Positions 1-8,927 of a stretch of DNA of 64,000 bases are shown here, one piece after another. Every line of letters begins with the position of its first letter. The first letter of the stretch is position 1. A model generated the notes under the pieces. The model worked only from the letters and a program-made list of their open reading frames with translations. It was not told the DNA's origin and ran no database searches. The position numbers and the translations under genes were made by a program. The DNA is from Flavobacterium weaverense (GTDB lineage: Bacteria; Bacteroidota; Bacteroidia; Flavobacteriales; Flavobacteriaceae): positions 248,001-312,000 of the forward strand of contig NZ_REFH01000007.1 in assembly GCF_003688495.1 (NCBI RefSeq). The letters are read 5' to 3'.

Positions 1-702
1 ATTATGGCTATTGCCAAAGAGTTTAATTTATATGTAATCGAAGATAATGCGCAAGCAATTGGTGCTAACTGTAGGTTCTCTGATGGTTCAAAAAAGAAAG
101 CTGGAACAATAGGTCATGTTGGTGCAACTTCATTTTTCCCTTCAAAAAACTTAGGATGTTATGGAGATGGAGGAGCAATTTTCACAAATGACGATACATT
201 AGCTCATAAACTTCGTGGAATTGTAAATCACGGAATGTACGAACGCTATCATCATGATGTTGTAGGTGTGAATTCTCGTTTAGATAGTATTCAAGCGGCT
301 GTTTTGAACGCTAAACTACCGTTGTTAGATGAATATAATAAAGCACGTCAAAATGCGGCTAGAAAATACTCGGCGGCATTTGAAGGTCATAAAAATATCA
401 TTTCGCCAACGATTTGTGATATTTGCGATTGTCACGTTTTTCATCAATATACATTACGTATTATTGCAGCAGACAGAAATGGATTAATGCAACATTTATT
501 AGACAAAGGAATTCCTTGTGCTATTTATTACCCAATTCCGTTGCACTCTCAAAAAGCATATAAAGATAGTAGATACAAGGAAGAAGATTTTCCAATTACT
601 AATCAATTGGTGAAAGAAGTACTTTCTTTACCGATGCATACTGAATTAGATGATGAACAAATTAAATATATTACAGATAGCGTTTTAGAATTTTTAAAAT
701 AA
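1..702 (+). CDS. DegT/DnrJ/EryC1/StrS family sugar aminotransferase (5' end outside window)
   Basis: This is the C-terminal part of a PLP-dependent aminotransferase that transfers an amino group to a nucleotide-linked keto-sugar, normally for surface polysaccharide synthesis. The reading frame is open from base 1, so the start lies upstream of the window. The fragment opens with the family segment around VIEDNAQAIGA. It then carries FFPSKNLGCYGDGGA, in which the Lys is the PLP Schiff-base residue of this family, and later VNSRLDSIQAA. About 230 of a usual 360-390 residues are present. galE follows after 30 bases in the same direction, which fits a nucleotide-sugar operon running in from the left. 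The sugar substrate cannot be told from this fragment. Confidence 0.9.
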   Translation: MMAIAKEFNLYVIEDNAQAIGANCRFSDGSKKKAGTIGHVGATSFFPSKNLGCYGDGGAIFTNDDTLAHKLRGIVNHGMYERYHHDVVGVNSRLDSIQAAVLNAKLPLLDEYNKARQNAARKYSAAFEGHKNIISPTICDICDCHVFHQYTLRIIAADRNGLMQHLLDKGIPCAIYYPIPLHSQKAYKDSRYKEEDFPITNQLVKEVLSLPMHTELDDEQIKYITDSVLEFLK

Positions 703-732
703 TTATTTGTAAACAAAAAACAGCAGAAAAAG

Positions 733-1746
733 ATGAAAGTTTTAGTAACAGGAGGTTTAGGTTTTATTGGTTCTCATACCGTAGTTGAATTGCAAAACGA
801 AGGTTTTGAGGTCATCATAGTAGATAATTTATCAAATACTTCGTTAAGTGTTTTAGATGGAATTAAAAATATAACTGGTAAAACGCCAGCTTACGAAAAC
901 ATTGATTTACGTGAGAAAGATAAAGTGCAGGATTTTTTCAAAAGACATACTGATATTTCAGGAGTCATTCATTTTGCAGCTTCAAAAGCGGTAGGTGAAA
1001 GTGTAGAGGATCCATTGTTGTATTATGAAAATAATATTAGCGCACTAATCTATGTTTTACAGCAATTGCAGCAAAAACCTGATGCTAATTTCATTTTTAG
1101 TTCTTCTTGTACGGTTTACGGTCAAGCCGAAAAAATGCCAATTACTGAAGATGCAGAATTACAGCAAGCGATGTCTCCGTATGGAAATACAAAAGCTGTA
1201 GGTGAAGAAATAATAACTGATACTGCCAAAGTGACTAATATAAATGCGATTTTATTGCGTTACTTCAATCCTATTGGTTCACATCCATCAGCTGAAATAG
1301 GGGAGTTACCGATAGGAGTTCCTCAAAACTTAGTTCCTTTTATTACTCAAACAGGTTTTGGATTGAGAAAAGAATTAGCTGTTTATGGAGATGATTATCC
1401 TACTCCTGATGGGACAGCTGTTCGTGATTATATTCACGTAGTAGATTTGGCGAAAGCCCACGTAATAGCATTACAACGTTTGTTAAATAAAAAGAATATT
1501 GCTAAAGTTGAAACTTTCAATTTAGGAACTGGTACAGGAAGTTCTGTATTAGAAGTTATAAATAGTTTCGAAAAAGTAAGCGGTAAAAAATTGCCCTACA
1601 AAATTGTAGGCCGTAGAGAAGGAGATATTACTTCGGCTTACGCCAATACGGACAAGGCAAATAATGTTCTTGGTTGGAAAGCACAATCTACTCTTGAAGA
1701 AGCGATGGCAAGCGCTTGGAAATGGGAACAAAAGATTAGAAGTTAA
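733..1746 (+). CDS. galE: UDP-glucose 4-epimerase
   Basis: This cytoplasmic short-chain dehydrogenase family enzyme interconverts UDP-glucose and UDP-galactose (extended SDR). The NAD-binding motif GGLGFIG is at residues 7-13 and the catalytic pair Tyr150/Lys154 sits in SPYGNTK. SSSCTVYG supplies the conserved Ser region. At 337 residues it has the normal GalE length. It lies 30 bases behind a sugar aminotransferase and ahead of a strong hairpin terminator, so it probably closes that operon and supplies sugars for surface polysaccharide. A related UDP-N-acetylhexosamine epimerase activity cannot be excluded from sequence alone. Confidence 0.93.
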   Translation: MKVLVTGGLGFIGSHTVVELQNEGFEVIIVDNLSNTSLSVLDGIKNITGKTPAYENIDLREKDKVQDFFKRHTDISGVIHFAASKAVGESVEDPLLYYENNISALIYVLQQLQQKPDANFIFSSSCTVYGQAEKMPITEDAELQQAMSPYGNTKAVGEEIITDTAKVTNINAILLRYFNPIGSHPSAEIGELPIGVPQNLVPFITQTGFGLRKELAVYGDDYPTPDGTAVRDYIHVVDLAKAHVIALQRLLNKKNIAKVETFNLGTGTGSSVLEVINSFEKVSGKKLPYKIVGRREGDITSAYANTDKANNVLGWKAQSTLEEAMASAWKWEQKIRS

Positions 1747-1770
1747 AAAATAGCTATTATATTTAATGAG

Positions 1771-1807
1771 AATCCCAAAGTATCAAAATGATAGTTTGGG
1801 ATTTTTT
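1771..1807 (+). terminator. Rho-independent terminator after galE
   Basis: A hairpin with arms AATCCCAAA and TTTGGGATT, extended by an inner TATCA/TGATA stem, is followed by a T run. It lies directly downstream of galE. Confidence 0.85.
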
Positions 1808-1811
1808 TATG

Positions 1812-1819
1812 TAAATTTG
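1812..1819 (+). promoter_or_regulatory. -7 promoter box (TAAATTTG) of the toxin-antitoxin pair
   Basis: TAAATTTG matches the Bacteroidetes -7 consensus TAnnTTTG and lies 20 bases before the ATG at 1839. No well-spaced -33 TTG box is visible. The TTG codon at 1821 would sit at or before the transcription start, which favours the ATG at 1839 as the start of the next gene. Confidence 0.5.
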
Positions 1820-1838
1820 TTTGACTACCACATTAGTT

Positions 1839-2024
1839 ATGAGTGATGTAAAATTAAATTCAAACAATGCTGAAGAACCAATTACAGCTTACAAAACCAA
1901 TTCAAAGCAGAAGGGCATTGGAGAAAATTTTGATTTTGATAAGGAATTCAAAAATGGGTATAAACCTGAAGAGCTTTTATTAGAAATGAAGAAACGAATA
2001 AGTAAGTATCATTGGAAAAAATAA
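1839..2024 (+). CDS. small protein, probable antitoxin of a broken RelE/ParE-type pair
   Basis: The protein has 61 residues from the ATG at 1839; a longer reading from TTG at 1821 is possible but starts beside the -7 box. It is polar and charged, has no signal peptide or membrane segment, and ends in a basic helix-like stretch (LLLEMKKRISKYHWKK). I do not recognise its family. The antitoxin call rests on position: it is short, has its own promoter, and its last codons overlap the start of a gene that resembles a RelE/ParE-family toxin. Co-translation of overlapping antitoxin and toxin genes is common in type II systems. With the toxin reading frame interrupted, this gene may now be free of selection. 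Confidence 0.6.
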   Translation: MSDVKLNSNNAEEPITAYKTNSKQKGIGENFDFDKEFKNGYKPEELLLEMKKRISKYHWKK

Positions 2025-2377
2025 TTTATAAAAATGATATTTTAAACTATTTCGATGATTTAGTCTTTTTATTATTCAATAAAAAATACTTTTCTTATCA
2101 AGAAAATGCAGACAAGTATTTAGAAAAATTAGTTCAATTTGTTTCTAATAATATAAGAGACTTTCCAAATCGGAAAACTCCGCAAGAATTAAAATATCTT
2201 GGTTCATATTATATTTTTTACAACTCCGACAAACGAACAACCTGATATGTTCTTTTCGAAAAGTTGGGTGATGATTATTTAATTTCAGGAATTTTAAATA
2301 ATCATTGTGAAGAAGCAAATGATTTACAAAACAAAAATCCTCATAAAAATTTATTTATGAGGATTTTGAATTTATAG
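2012..2377 (+). pseudogene. RelE/ParE-family toxin interrupted by an in-frame TGA
   Basis: A 77-codon frame from TTG at 2012 overlaps the antitoxin gene and stops at TGA 2243-2245. Translation past that TGA in the same frame stays coding-like: YVLFEKLGDDYLISGILNNH follows directly. If the TGA is read as TGG, the join is KRTTWYVLFEK. This matches the pattern of Bacteroidetes RelE/ParE toxins, with an aromatic WYV(F/L)F strand and then a (Y/L)LV.Y/I..NNH end. The N-terminal part (ILNYFDDLVFLLFNKKYFSYQENA) also fits that family. The extended frame runs to TAG 2375-2377 inside a terminator hairpin, so the original stop may also have changed. The protein made today lacks the C-terminal strands and is probably inactive. 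The family call is from pattern memory, not a search. Confidence 0.7.
2334..2367. terminator. bidirectional terminator between the toxin remnant and fabD
   Basis: There is a perfect 14-bp stem (AAAATCCTCATAAA against TTTATGAGGATTTT) with a 6-base loop and A/T tracts on both sides. It can serve the rightward toxin-antitoxin unit and the leftward fabD gene. Confidence 0.8.
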
Positions 2378-2402
2378 GAACAGTGATTACTGCATGCTAT
2401 TT

Positions 2403-3275
2403 TTATGCATTTGCAGTCGCAGCTTCTTTGTCAATTTTTCCAATTAATCCAGCTAATACTTTACCAGGTCCAACTTCAGTAAATAAAGTAGCACCATCAG
2501 CGATCATTTGTTGTACAGATTGTGTCCATTTTACTGGTGCAGTCAATTGAATAATCAAGTTTTTCTTAATCTCTTCTGGCGATGAAACGGCACTAGCAGT
2601 TACATTTTGATATACTGGACACGTAGGAGTTGAAAAAGTAGTTGCTTCAATCGCTGCCGCTAATTCTTCTCTTGCAGGTTCCATCATAGGCGAGTGGAAT
2701 GCACCGCCTACAGGTAATAACAAAGCTCTTTTTGCTCCAGCTTCTTTCATAGCTTCACACGCTTTTTCAACTGCTGAGGTTTCTCCAGAAATAACTAATT
2801 GTCCAGGACAGTTGTAATTTGCTGCTACTACAACGCCATCAATAGAAGCGCAAACTTCTTCTACGATATTATCTGCTAATCCTAAAACCGCTGCCATAGT
2901 CGAAGGTTTGATTTCGCACGCTTTTTGCATTGCTAAAGCTCTTTGAGAAACTAATTTTAGACCATCCTCAAATGATAAAGCGCCGTTAGCAACTAATGCT
3001 GAAAACTCTCCTAAAGAGTGACCTGCTACCATTTCTGGTTTGAAATCTTCTAATGTTTTTGCTAAGATCACAGAGTGCAAAAAAACTGCTGGTTGCGTGA
3101 CTTTAGTCTCTTTCAATTCTTCTGCAGTTCCTTCAAACATAATATCTGTGATGCGGAAACCTAATATTTCGTTTGCTTTCTCAAACAATTCTTTTGCTAA
3201 AGGTGAATTTTCATATAAGTCTTTGCCCATTCCTGTAAACTGTGCTCCTTGACCTGGAAATACGTATGCTTTCAT
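2403..3275 (-). CDS. fabD: malonyl-CoA:ACP transacylase
   Basis: This cytoplasmic enzyme loads malonyl groups from CoA onto acyl carrier protein for type II fatty acid synthesis. The sequence shows the N-terminal FPGQGAQ motif, the nucleophile elbow GHSLGE at residues 85-90 (Ser87), and GGAFHSPMM around residue 197, which holds the catalytic His. Its 290 residues are typical of FabD. It is a single-gene unit: a terminator lies just downstream and a good -7 box lies upstream. It is divergent from the next gene and is not linked here to other fab genes. Confidence 0.96.
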   Translation of the reverse strand: MKAYVFPGQGAQFTGMGKDLYENSPLAKELFEKANEILGFRITDIMFEGTAEELKETKVTQPAVFLHSVILAKTLEDFKPEMVAGHSLGEFSALVANGALSFEDGLKLVSQRALAMQKACEIKPSTMAAVLGLADNIVEEVCASIDGVVVAANYNCPGQLVISGETSAVEKACEAMKEAGAKRALLLPVGGAFHSPMMEPAREELAAAIEATTFSTPTCPVYQNVTASAVSSPEEIKKNLIIQLTAPVKWTQSVQQMIADGATLFTEVGPGKVLAGLIGKIDKEAATANA

Positions 3276-3326
3276 AATTGCTTTTTTATCGTTTAAAAAT
3301 TCATTTCGTTAATAACGAACCAAGTG

Positions 3327-3334
3327 CAAAAATA
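3327..3334 (-). promoter_or_regulatory. -7 promoter box of fabD
   Basis: On the minus strand this reads TATTTTTG, matching TAnnTTTG, and lies about 50 bases upstream of the fabD ATG. A TTG lies further upstream, but with slightly long spacing. Confidence 0.5.
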
Positions 3335-3490
3335 CTATTTTTTACTGTATTTAAAACAATGGTTTTCGTACGCGATTTAGATGTAAAAATCTTAAAAAAA
3401 GATATGCTATCGTTGTAATTGCTTAGATTTTATGGGCTCCTTTGTAACATATATTAGATTTATCTACTAATTAAGTATAAAAATAAAGTT

Positions 3491-5134
3491 ATGAAGAAAA
3501 TAGTTTCAATTTTAGTGCTTGTTATTTTAGGCTTTGTATTGTTTTACATCAATTTACCAGTAATTAACTACGGTTTTACGGGTTTTGCTTTTATCTTATT
3601 AATCTTAGTTTTTGTAGCAATAGTTTTTTCAGCTGGGATAACGGTATCAGAAAAAACAAAGCAAGTAAAACTTGCTGCAATGCCAAGCAAGATTTTGTAT
3701 GTTTTAGTTGCGGTACTTTTAGCATATATAATATTGCTTCCTCTTGTTACTAGTACAAAAATGTTACGAACTGATTCTTTTAAAAATTTAATTGGCAAGG
3801 TCGAAGATGGCCAGAAAATTACCAATCACATTGCGCCAATTTCTATTGATAAAATTAGAGTTGTCGACGAAAAATTAGCATATTTATTAGGTGAAAAAAT
3901 ATTGGGATCGCAACCGGCTTTGGGAAGCCAAGTGGAACTAGGTGAATTTTGTATTCAAAAAGTTGGTACCGAATTGTATTGGGTTGCACCTTTACTGCAT
4001 TCAGGACTTTTGAAATGGTTTAACAATAAAGATGGAACGGATGGATATGTAATGGTATCTGCAACTAATGAGCGTGATGTAAAACTTGTCCAGAACGTTG
4101 GTGGAAAACCTGTAAAAATTAAATATCAACCCGGAGCTTATTTTGGAAGTGAATTGCATCGTCATGTTTACTTTAATGGAAATGCAACTGCTGGCTTAAC
4201 CGACTTTAGTTTTGAAATTGATGATGCTGGAAATCCATTTTGGGTGATTACTAAGTATGCTAAAAAAATTGGTTTTGCAGGAAAGGACGCCACGGGAGTT
4301 ATTGTAGTTGATGCACAATCAGGTGCTATTAATGAGTATTCAATTGCTAAAACACCGCAATGGGTGGACAGAATCCAACCTTTAGATTTTATTGAAAATC
4401 AATTGAATTATTGGGGAAAATATGTTCATGGATATTGGAACTTTTCTAATGCTGATAAACTACAAACAACTGAAGGTCTAACTTTAGTTTATGGAAAAGA
4501 TAATAAATCGTATTGGTATACCGGACTCACTTCGGTAGGGAAAGATGAATCTGCGGTTGGTTTTGTTTTAGTAGATACTAGAACAAAACAAGCCACATTT
4601 TACAAACAAAGTGGTGCGACTGAATATGCTGCTCAAAGCTCAGCAGAAGGAAAAGTTCAGGAAAAAGGATATAAGGCGTCGTTGCCTATTCCTTATAACA
4701 TAAATAATATTCCTGCTTATGTGATGACTTTGAAAGATGACGGGGGATTAGTAAAAATGTTTGCTATGGTTGATATTTCTGATTATACGATTGTTGGAGT
4801 AGGGAACACCATGCGCGAAACGCTTACTGCTTTTAAAAACGTCTATAATATGGCGGATAATAAGATAAACCCGAATAGCGTTTCTAATAAAAAGACGGTA
4901 AAATCAATTGTAACCAGAATTCAAAATGATGTCAAAAACGGTAACAGTTTCTACTATTTTAAAGTAAAAGATTATCCAAATATTTTCGTGGGTTCTTCTC
5001 AGATCTCAAATCAGTTGCCGGTAACAATAATAGGAGACAGTATCTCGGTTTCTTTTGATTTAGATTTAGAAGAGGTAATTGACATCTCAACTTTTGAAAA
5101 TCTTAATCTAAAAGATAGTCTAAAAACTAAGTAA
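3491..5134 (+). CDS. conserved membrane protein of unknown function (PepSY-like repeats suspected)
   Basis: The protein has 547 residues. Three hydrophobic segments near residues 5-22, 26-48 and 68-86 anchor it in the inner membrane, and a large soluble region of about 460 residues follows. I cannot name the family with certainty. The soluble part contains short beta-rich units such as GVIVVDAQSGAINEYSI and AVGFVLVDTRTKQATFYK, in which a strand ends in VD or VDT and then A..G..Y. These resemble PepSY-type units (small domains found in peptidase inhibitors and cell-envelope proteins). A motif around YFGSELHRHVYF lies between them. The gene stands alone, divergent from fabD and convergent with a DUF6370 gene. 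A role in the cell envelope is inference only. Confidence 0.6.
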   Translation: MKKIVSILVLVILGFVLFYINLPVINYGFTGFAFILLILVFVAIVFSAGITVSEKTKQVKLAAMPSKILYVLVAVLLAYIILLPLVTSTKMLRTDSFKNLIGKVEDGQKITNHIAPISIDKIRVVDEKLAYLLGEKILGSQPALGSQVELGEFCIQKVGTELYWVAPLLHSGLLKWFNNKDGTDGYVMVSATNERDVKLVQNVGGKPVKIKYQPGAYFGSELHRHVYFNGNATAGLTDFSFEIDDAGNPFWVITKYAKKIGFAGKDATGVIVVDAQSGAINEYSIAKTPQWVDRIQPLDFIENQLNYWGKYVHGYWNFSNADKLQTTEGLTLVYGKDNKSYWYTGLTSVGKDESAVGFVLVDTRTKQATFYKQSGATEYAAQSSAEGKVQEKGYKASLPIPYNINNIPAYVMTLKDDGGLVKMFAMVDISDYTIVGVGNTMRETLTAFKNVYNMADNKINPNSVSNKKTVKSIVTRIQNDVKNGNSFYYFKVKDYPNIFVGSSQISNQLPVTIIGDSISVSFDLDLEEVIDISTFENLNLKDSLKTK

Positions 5135-5135
5135 T

Positions 5136-5171
5136 AAAAAATGGCTTGCAAATTATTGCAAGCCATTTTTT
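5136..5171. terminator. bidirectional terminator between convergent genes
   Basis: A perfect stem ATGGCTTGCAA/TTGCAAGCCAT with loop ATTA is flanked by A and T tracts. It ends the membrane-protein gene on the plus strand and the DUF6370 gene on the minus strand. Confidence 0.88.
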
Positions 5172-5172
5172 T

Positions 5173-5490
5173 TTATTTTTTAGGTAGTACTTTAAAAGAA
5201 GTCACTTTGAATCGATTGTCAACTATTTTTCCAACTACTTCTGCTTTTCGTATCGCAGCACAAAAACCATCATCAGCATGTGCATCTCCATGCGAGTCGA
5301 TTGAAGTTCCATCCACGAAATATGATTTTCCATCAATCCGAACGGCTAAATCACAGTCGTGACCTTTCATATTAAATTGACATTGTCCGCAAGCGGCTTC
5401 AACAATTTGTGGCTTTATTTCTTCTTTTTTATCTTGAGCATTTATAGTTGCAGTTATAAATAAAAATGTTGCTAATACTATTTTTTTCAT
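5173..5490 (-). CDS. small exported DUF6370-type protein with CxxC motif
   Basis: This is a protein of 105 residues with a clear signal peptide (MKKIVLATFLFITATINAQ) and a short mature part. The mature part carries CGQCQF, a second Cys in HDCDLAV, and a Cys in DDGFCAA, with His residues between. The pattern suggests metal binding or a disulphide-bonded periplasmic protein, but no function is established that I can name. I chose the ATG at 5490 over a GTG at 5496 because it gives a cleaner signal peptide; the GTG would overlap the purT stop codon. It lies directly behind purT on the minus strand and probably shares its transcript. Confidence 0.7.
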   Translation of the reverse strand: MKKIVLATFLFITATINAQDKKEEIKPQIVEAACGQCQFNMKGHDCDLAVRIDGKSYFVDGTSIDSHGDAHADDGFCAAIRKAEVVGKIVDNRFKVTSFKVLPKK

Positions 5491-5492
5491 GA

Positions 5493-6653
5493 TCACGATT
5501 TTACGTTTACTAAGGTAGCTGCTTTTTTAGCTTTTTCAACAATTTCTTCTATGGGAGTTTCTAAAGTGTCATAGACTAAAGAAACACCCATTCTTCTAAA
5601 CGGTCTTGAAGTAGGTTTGCCAAAGATTCTGAAATCAGCTTTGGGTAATGATGCTATATTTTCAATTCCTGAATAAGTCGGATTTTGTGAGTTTTCAGAT
5701 GCTAAAATTACAGCACTTGCTCCAGCTTTCTCTAATGTAATTTCGAAAATAGGTAAACTCAAAACAGCACGTAAATGCAACTCAAATTGATTAAAGTTTT
5801 GCGTTCCCGCCAAAGTTACCATTCCGGTATCATGCGGACGTGGAGATAACTCAGAGAAATAAACGCCATTATCTGTCAAGAAAAACTCAACACCAAAAAG
5901 TCCTGCACCACCTAAAGCTTCGGTAACTTTTTCAGCCATGTCTTGAGCTTCATATAAGTCCTTGTCGGAAATTCTAGCTGGCTGCCAGCTTTCCATATAA
6001 TCACCTCGCTCTTGTCTATGGCCAATAGGAGCGCAAAATAAAGTTGGATTATCATTTTGTACCACGGTCAACAAAGTTATCTCAGAATTAAATTTGACAA
6101 ATGCCTCAACAATTACTTCAACCACATCGCCGCGAGATCCTTCAACAGCATATTTCCATGCTTTGTCAATATCTTCAATAGTTTTTATAGTTGATTGTCC
6201 TTTTCCAGACGAACTCATTAAAGGTTTTACCACGCATGGCATTCCTACTGCTTCGACACCTTTTTGCAATTCTGCAGCGGTTGTAGCGTAGCGGTAATTG
6301 GCCGTTTTCAATCCTAATTCTTTAGAAGCTAAATCCCGAATTGCCTTTCTATTCATCGTAAAATTCGCAGCTCGCGCCGAGGGAACTACAGTAATTCCTT
6401 GTTTCTCATATTTGTAAAATTGTTCCGTACGAATAGCCTCTATTTCAGGAACAATAAAATCGGGTTGATGTTTTGCTACGATTTGGTCTAAAGCGTCGCC
6501 GTCGAGCATATTGATTACTTCAAATGAGTGAGCTACTTGCATTGCGGGCGCGTTTTCATAACTATCAACAGCAATTATAGTCTGACCGATGCGTTGTGCA
6601 GCAATGGTGAATTCTTTACCTAATTCGCCTGATCCTAGAAGTAGTATTTTCAT
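5493..6653 (-). CDS. purT: formate-dependent phosphoribosylglycinamide formyltransferase
   Basis: This ATP-grasp enzyme converts GAR to formyl-GAR with formate and ATP, an alternative to folate-dependent PurN in purine synthesis. It begins with the nucleotide-fold motif [11 protein letters not shown] and carries the ATP-grasp lid [15 protein letters not shown]. The metal/ATP-binding stretch [27 protein letters not shown] is in the C-terminal half. Its 386 residues match PurT. It is the first gene of a short unit with the DUF6370 gene, which begins at its stop codon. An unrelated dispersed repeat lies upstream. Confidence 0.95.
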   Translation of the reverse strand: MKILLLGSGELGKEFTIAAQRIGQTIIAVDSYENAPAMQVAHSFEVINMLDGDALDQIVAKHQPDFIVPEIEAIRTEQFYKYEKQGITVVPSARAANFTMNRKAIRDLASKELGLKTANYRYATTAAELQKGVEAVGMPCVVKPLMSSSGKGQSTIKTIEDIDKAWKYAVEGSRGDVVEVIVEAFVKFNSEITLLTVVQNDNPTLFCAPIGHRQERGDYMESWQPARISDKDLYEAQDMAEKVTEALGGAGLFGVEFFLTDNGVYFSELSPRPHDTGMVTLAGTQNFNQFELHLRAVLSLPIFEITLEKAGASAVILASENSQNPTYSGIENIASLPKADFRIFGKPTSRPFRRMGVSLVYDTLETPIEEIVEKAKKAATLVNVKS

Positions 6654-6721
6654 TTGTGTGATTTTATGATGCTGTTATAAATGAGTTCTTTCTAACTAGC
6701 AAGAATATAGGTTTAGCAAAT

Positions 6722-6752
6722 TAGTGTGATTGCTTCGTTCTTCGCAATGACA
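6722..6752 (+). repeat. dispersed repeat, copy 1 (GATTGCTTCGTTCYTCGCAA family)
   Basis: The sequence TAGTGTGATTGCTTCGTTCT continues into TCGCAATGACAG. It matches copies at 14304-14329 and 14386-14415, apart from one C/T change in the middle. It is intergenic, between purT and the U32 gene. Similar sequences occur scattered in many bacterial genomes, from general knowledge. Confidence 0.75.
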
Positions 6753-6774
6753 GAATTTGTATGGCAAAATTAAT

Positions 6775-6811
6775 AAAAAAAACCGATGCGTTTTGGTTTA
6801 AAGCATCGGTT
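6775..6811 (-). terminator. terminator after the U32 peptidase-family gene
   Basis: The stem AACCGATGC/GCATCGGTT lies just beyond the stop of the leftward gene. On the minus strand the hairpin is followed by a T run. Confidence 0.82.
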
Positions 6812-6819
6812 AATTTATT

Positions 6820-8688
6820 TTAATGAAAGTGATCTTCTTCGATTTCGAATTCGGCATCTTTTTCCCAAATCTCCATTTCACAAGGTTTACAATTGAACTT
6901 TAATTTGTATTCTAGTTCGCCTTGTTTTAAAACGAGAGGTTCTTTTAATTTTTCGCCCATTATATCTTTTTGATGTATAGGACATTTTTTTAATTCATAT
7001 TTGATGCAATATTTCGTTGTCATTACACGAGATTTTCCTGGTTCCCATTGTAATTCAAATGCTTTTTCGATTTCAGTAACGCCATGACGTTCGTAAAATT
7101 TGCGGGCTAATTTATTAGATACATTATACATGAAATCTAACTTAGCTTCTGGATAAGGATGAGACGTTTTAACCATTTGGTGTTCCTCAACTTTATAACC
7201 AGCCATCCGAATTTCTGATAACTGCTCGAAAACAGTTCTTCTCATTTCATTTATTTTTGAAATAGGTAGAAACCAGTTTTCTGAGAACATAACATTTATG
7301 TCTTCAGCAACATAAGGTGTGAAACCAGTTTTAGCTAACTGAGTTTTTATATTATCGGCAATAGATTCATTGTTTTTAGTTTGTTCTTTGGCGTGTACCA
7401 AATTCACTGTACTCACATAACCGTCTTCATCAGTGGCGATTAATTCGAAACCATTTTCATTTTCTGTCAATAACAAACTCGTGCTTATTTTTCGAACAGC
7501 ACTATCTTCGCGCTCCACGATTTTGATGAAAGCAGCGTCATTGTTACGGTAAATAAAAGTTCCTTCTTTTAATTCCTTTAAAACATTGGGATATGCTAGA
7601 CCATTTTCGACTTTGTTTACATAAATACCATCCGCTTCATTGCTTTCATTTATGTAGCAAAGACCATCGCCATTATTCAGTAATTCGCCGTTTTCAATTT
7701 GGTAAGCGTTACCAATTGTTTTGAGTAATTTACCAATGTATTGTCCTTTTGATTTTGGACTTTCCCAAGAACCTATTGACTGGTCTCTTCCGTTTACAAA
7801 ATAGTCAGTGTAACCTCGATTAAAACTTTTATTTAAAGCAGAATCGAAAGTGAAAGTGCATTTTCCAGAAGAAGCTTTTGCATAACTCTCGTTTTGTTCT
7901 AAGAAAGCATCTAATTTTTGTCTCAAATAAGAAACATTATTTTTTACATAAACGATGTCTTTTAATCTTCCTTCAATTTTGAAAGAGCAAACTCCCGCTT
8001 CAATTAGATTTGGAATCTGTTCTGAAACATCAAAATCCTTTATCGAAAGTAAGTGACTGTTTTTGATTAAAGTTTCTCCGTGACCATCAATTAAATTGTA
8101 CGGTAAGCGGCAGTTTTGAGCACATGAACCACGATTAGCGCTACGCTCTCCGTTTGCTACACTCATATAGCAATTTCCGCTGAAAGAAACACATAAAGCA
8201 CCAGTTACAAAAAACTCTAATTCAACATCTGAAGCTGCGCTAATTGTTTTGATTTGGTCAAGGTTTAATTCACGAGCCAAAACGACACGTTTCATTCCTG
8301 CATCTTTCAAAAATTTAATTTTGTCAGCATCGCGATTATTTGCTTGTGTACTTGCGTGAAGAACGATAGGAGGTAAGTCCATTTCCATTATCGCCATATC
8401 TTGAACGATAAGTGCGTCAACTTTGATATCGTATAATTTCCAAATCATCTGACGACACGTTTCAAGCTCATTGTCATACAAAATAGTATTAATCACAACA
8501 AAAACTTGAGCATGAAATAAATGGGCGTATTTTACTAACGCAGCTACATCTTCGATAGAGTTTGTTGCATTAGAGCGAGCTCCAAATTGTGGTGCTCCAA
8601 TATACACTGCATCGGCACCACTATTTATGGCCGCCATTCCGTGAATTAAATCTTTTGCAGGAGCAAGTATTTCTATTTTCTTTTTCAT
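6820..8688 (-). CDS. U32 peptidase-family protein (TrhP/YegQ-like)
   Basis: This 622-residue protein starts with EILAPAKDLIHGMAAINSGADAVYIG, the classic N-terminus of the U32 family. The family signature region SGNCYMSVANGERSANRGSCAQNCRLPY follows around residues 170-200, with clustered Cys residues. The C-terminal part holds further Cys pairs (YCIKYELKKCPIH and FNCKPCE) that could bind a metal or Fe-S cluster. Members such as YegQ/TrhP take part in prephenate-dependent 5-hydroxyuridine formation in tRNA rather than peptide cleavage. That role is likely here but not proved by sequence. The length exceeds the roughly 450 residues of E. coli YegQ because of the extended C-terminal region. It is a single-gene unit with its own terminator. 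Confidence 0.85.
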   Translation of the reverse strand: MKKKIEILAPAKDLIHGMAAINSGADAVYIGAPQFGARSNATNSIEDVAALVKYAHLFHAQVFVVINTILYDNELETCRQMIWKLYDIKVDALIVQDMAIMEMDLPPIVLHASTQANNRDADKIKFLKDAGMKRVVLARELNLDQIKTISAASDVELEFFVTGALCVSFSGNCYMSVANGERSANRGSCAQNCRLPYNLIDGHGETLIKNSHLLSIKDFDVSEQIPNLIEAGVCSFKIEGRLKDIVYVKNNVSYLRQKLDAFLEQNESYAKASSGKCTFTFDSALNKSFNRGYTDYFVNGRDQSIGSWESPKSKGQYIGKLLKTIGNAYQIENGELLNNGDGLCYINESNEADGIYVNKVENGLAYPNVLKELKEGTFIYRNNDAAFIKIVEREDSAVRKISTSLLLTENENGFELIATDEDGYVSTVNLVHAKEQTKNNESIADNIKTQLAKTGFTPYVAEDINVMFSENWFLPISKINEMRRTVFEQLSEIRMAGYKVEEHQMVKTSHPYPEAKLDFMYNVSNKLARKFYERHGVTEIEKAFELQWEPGKSRVMTTKYCIKYELKKCPIHQKDIMGEKLKEPLVLKQGELEYKLKFNCKPCEMEIWEKDAEFEIEEDHFH

Positions 8689-8870
8689 CTAGTTGATGAT
8701 AAATTTTTAATTTTTAAAACTTTAGTTTTTTAGAAGTTACTCTAAAAAAGTCTGCAAAGGTCTAATTTATTATTCAGCATTTCTAATGAATACTGTAATT
8801 TTTAAGAATTAATCAATTTAAAAATAGAGATTGTAATATACTTCAATACTTTCGAAACAGTGTAAAATAT

Positions 8871-8904
8871 AAAAACCACTTAGTTGAGGAACTAAGTGGT
8901 TTTT
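8871..8904. terminator. hairpin terminator downstream of the DUF2383 gene
   Basis: A perfect 15-bp stem AAAAACCACTTAGTT/AACTAAGTGGTTTTT with loop GAGG is flanked by A and T runs, so it can act in both directions. Confidence 0.88.
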
Positions 8905-8927
8905 ATCAAAAAATGATCTTAATAGAA

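Noticed and set aside
1821..1838. TTG 1821 as the start of the small antitoxin gene.
   Set aside because: It is 2 bases after the -7 box, which would put it before or at the transcription start; ATG 1839 fits better.
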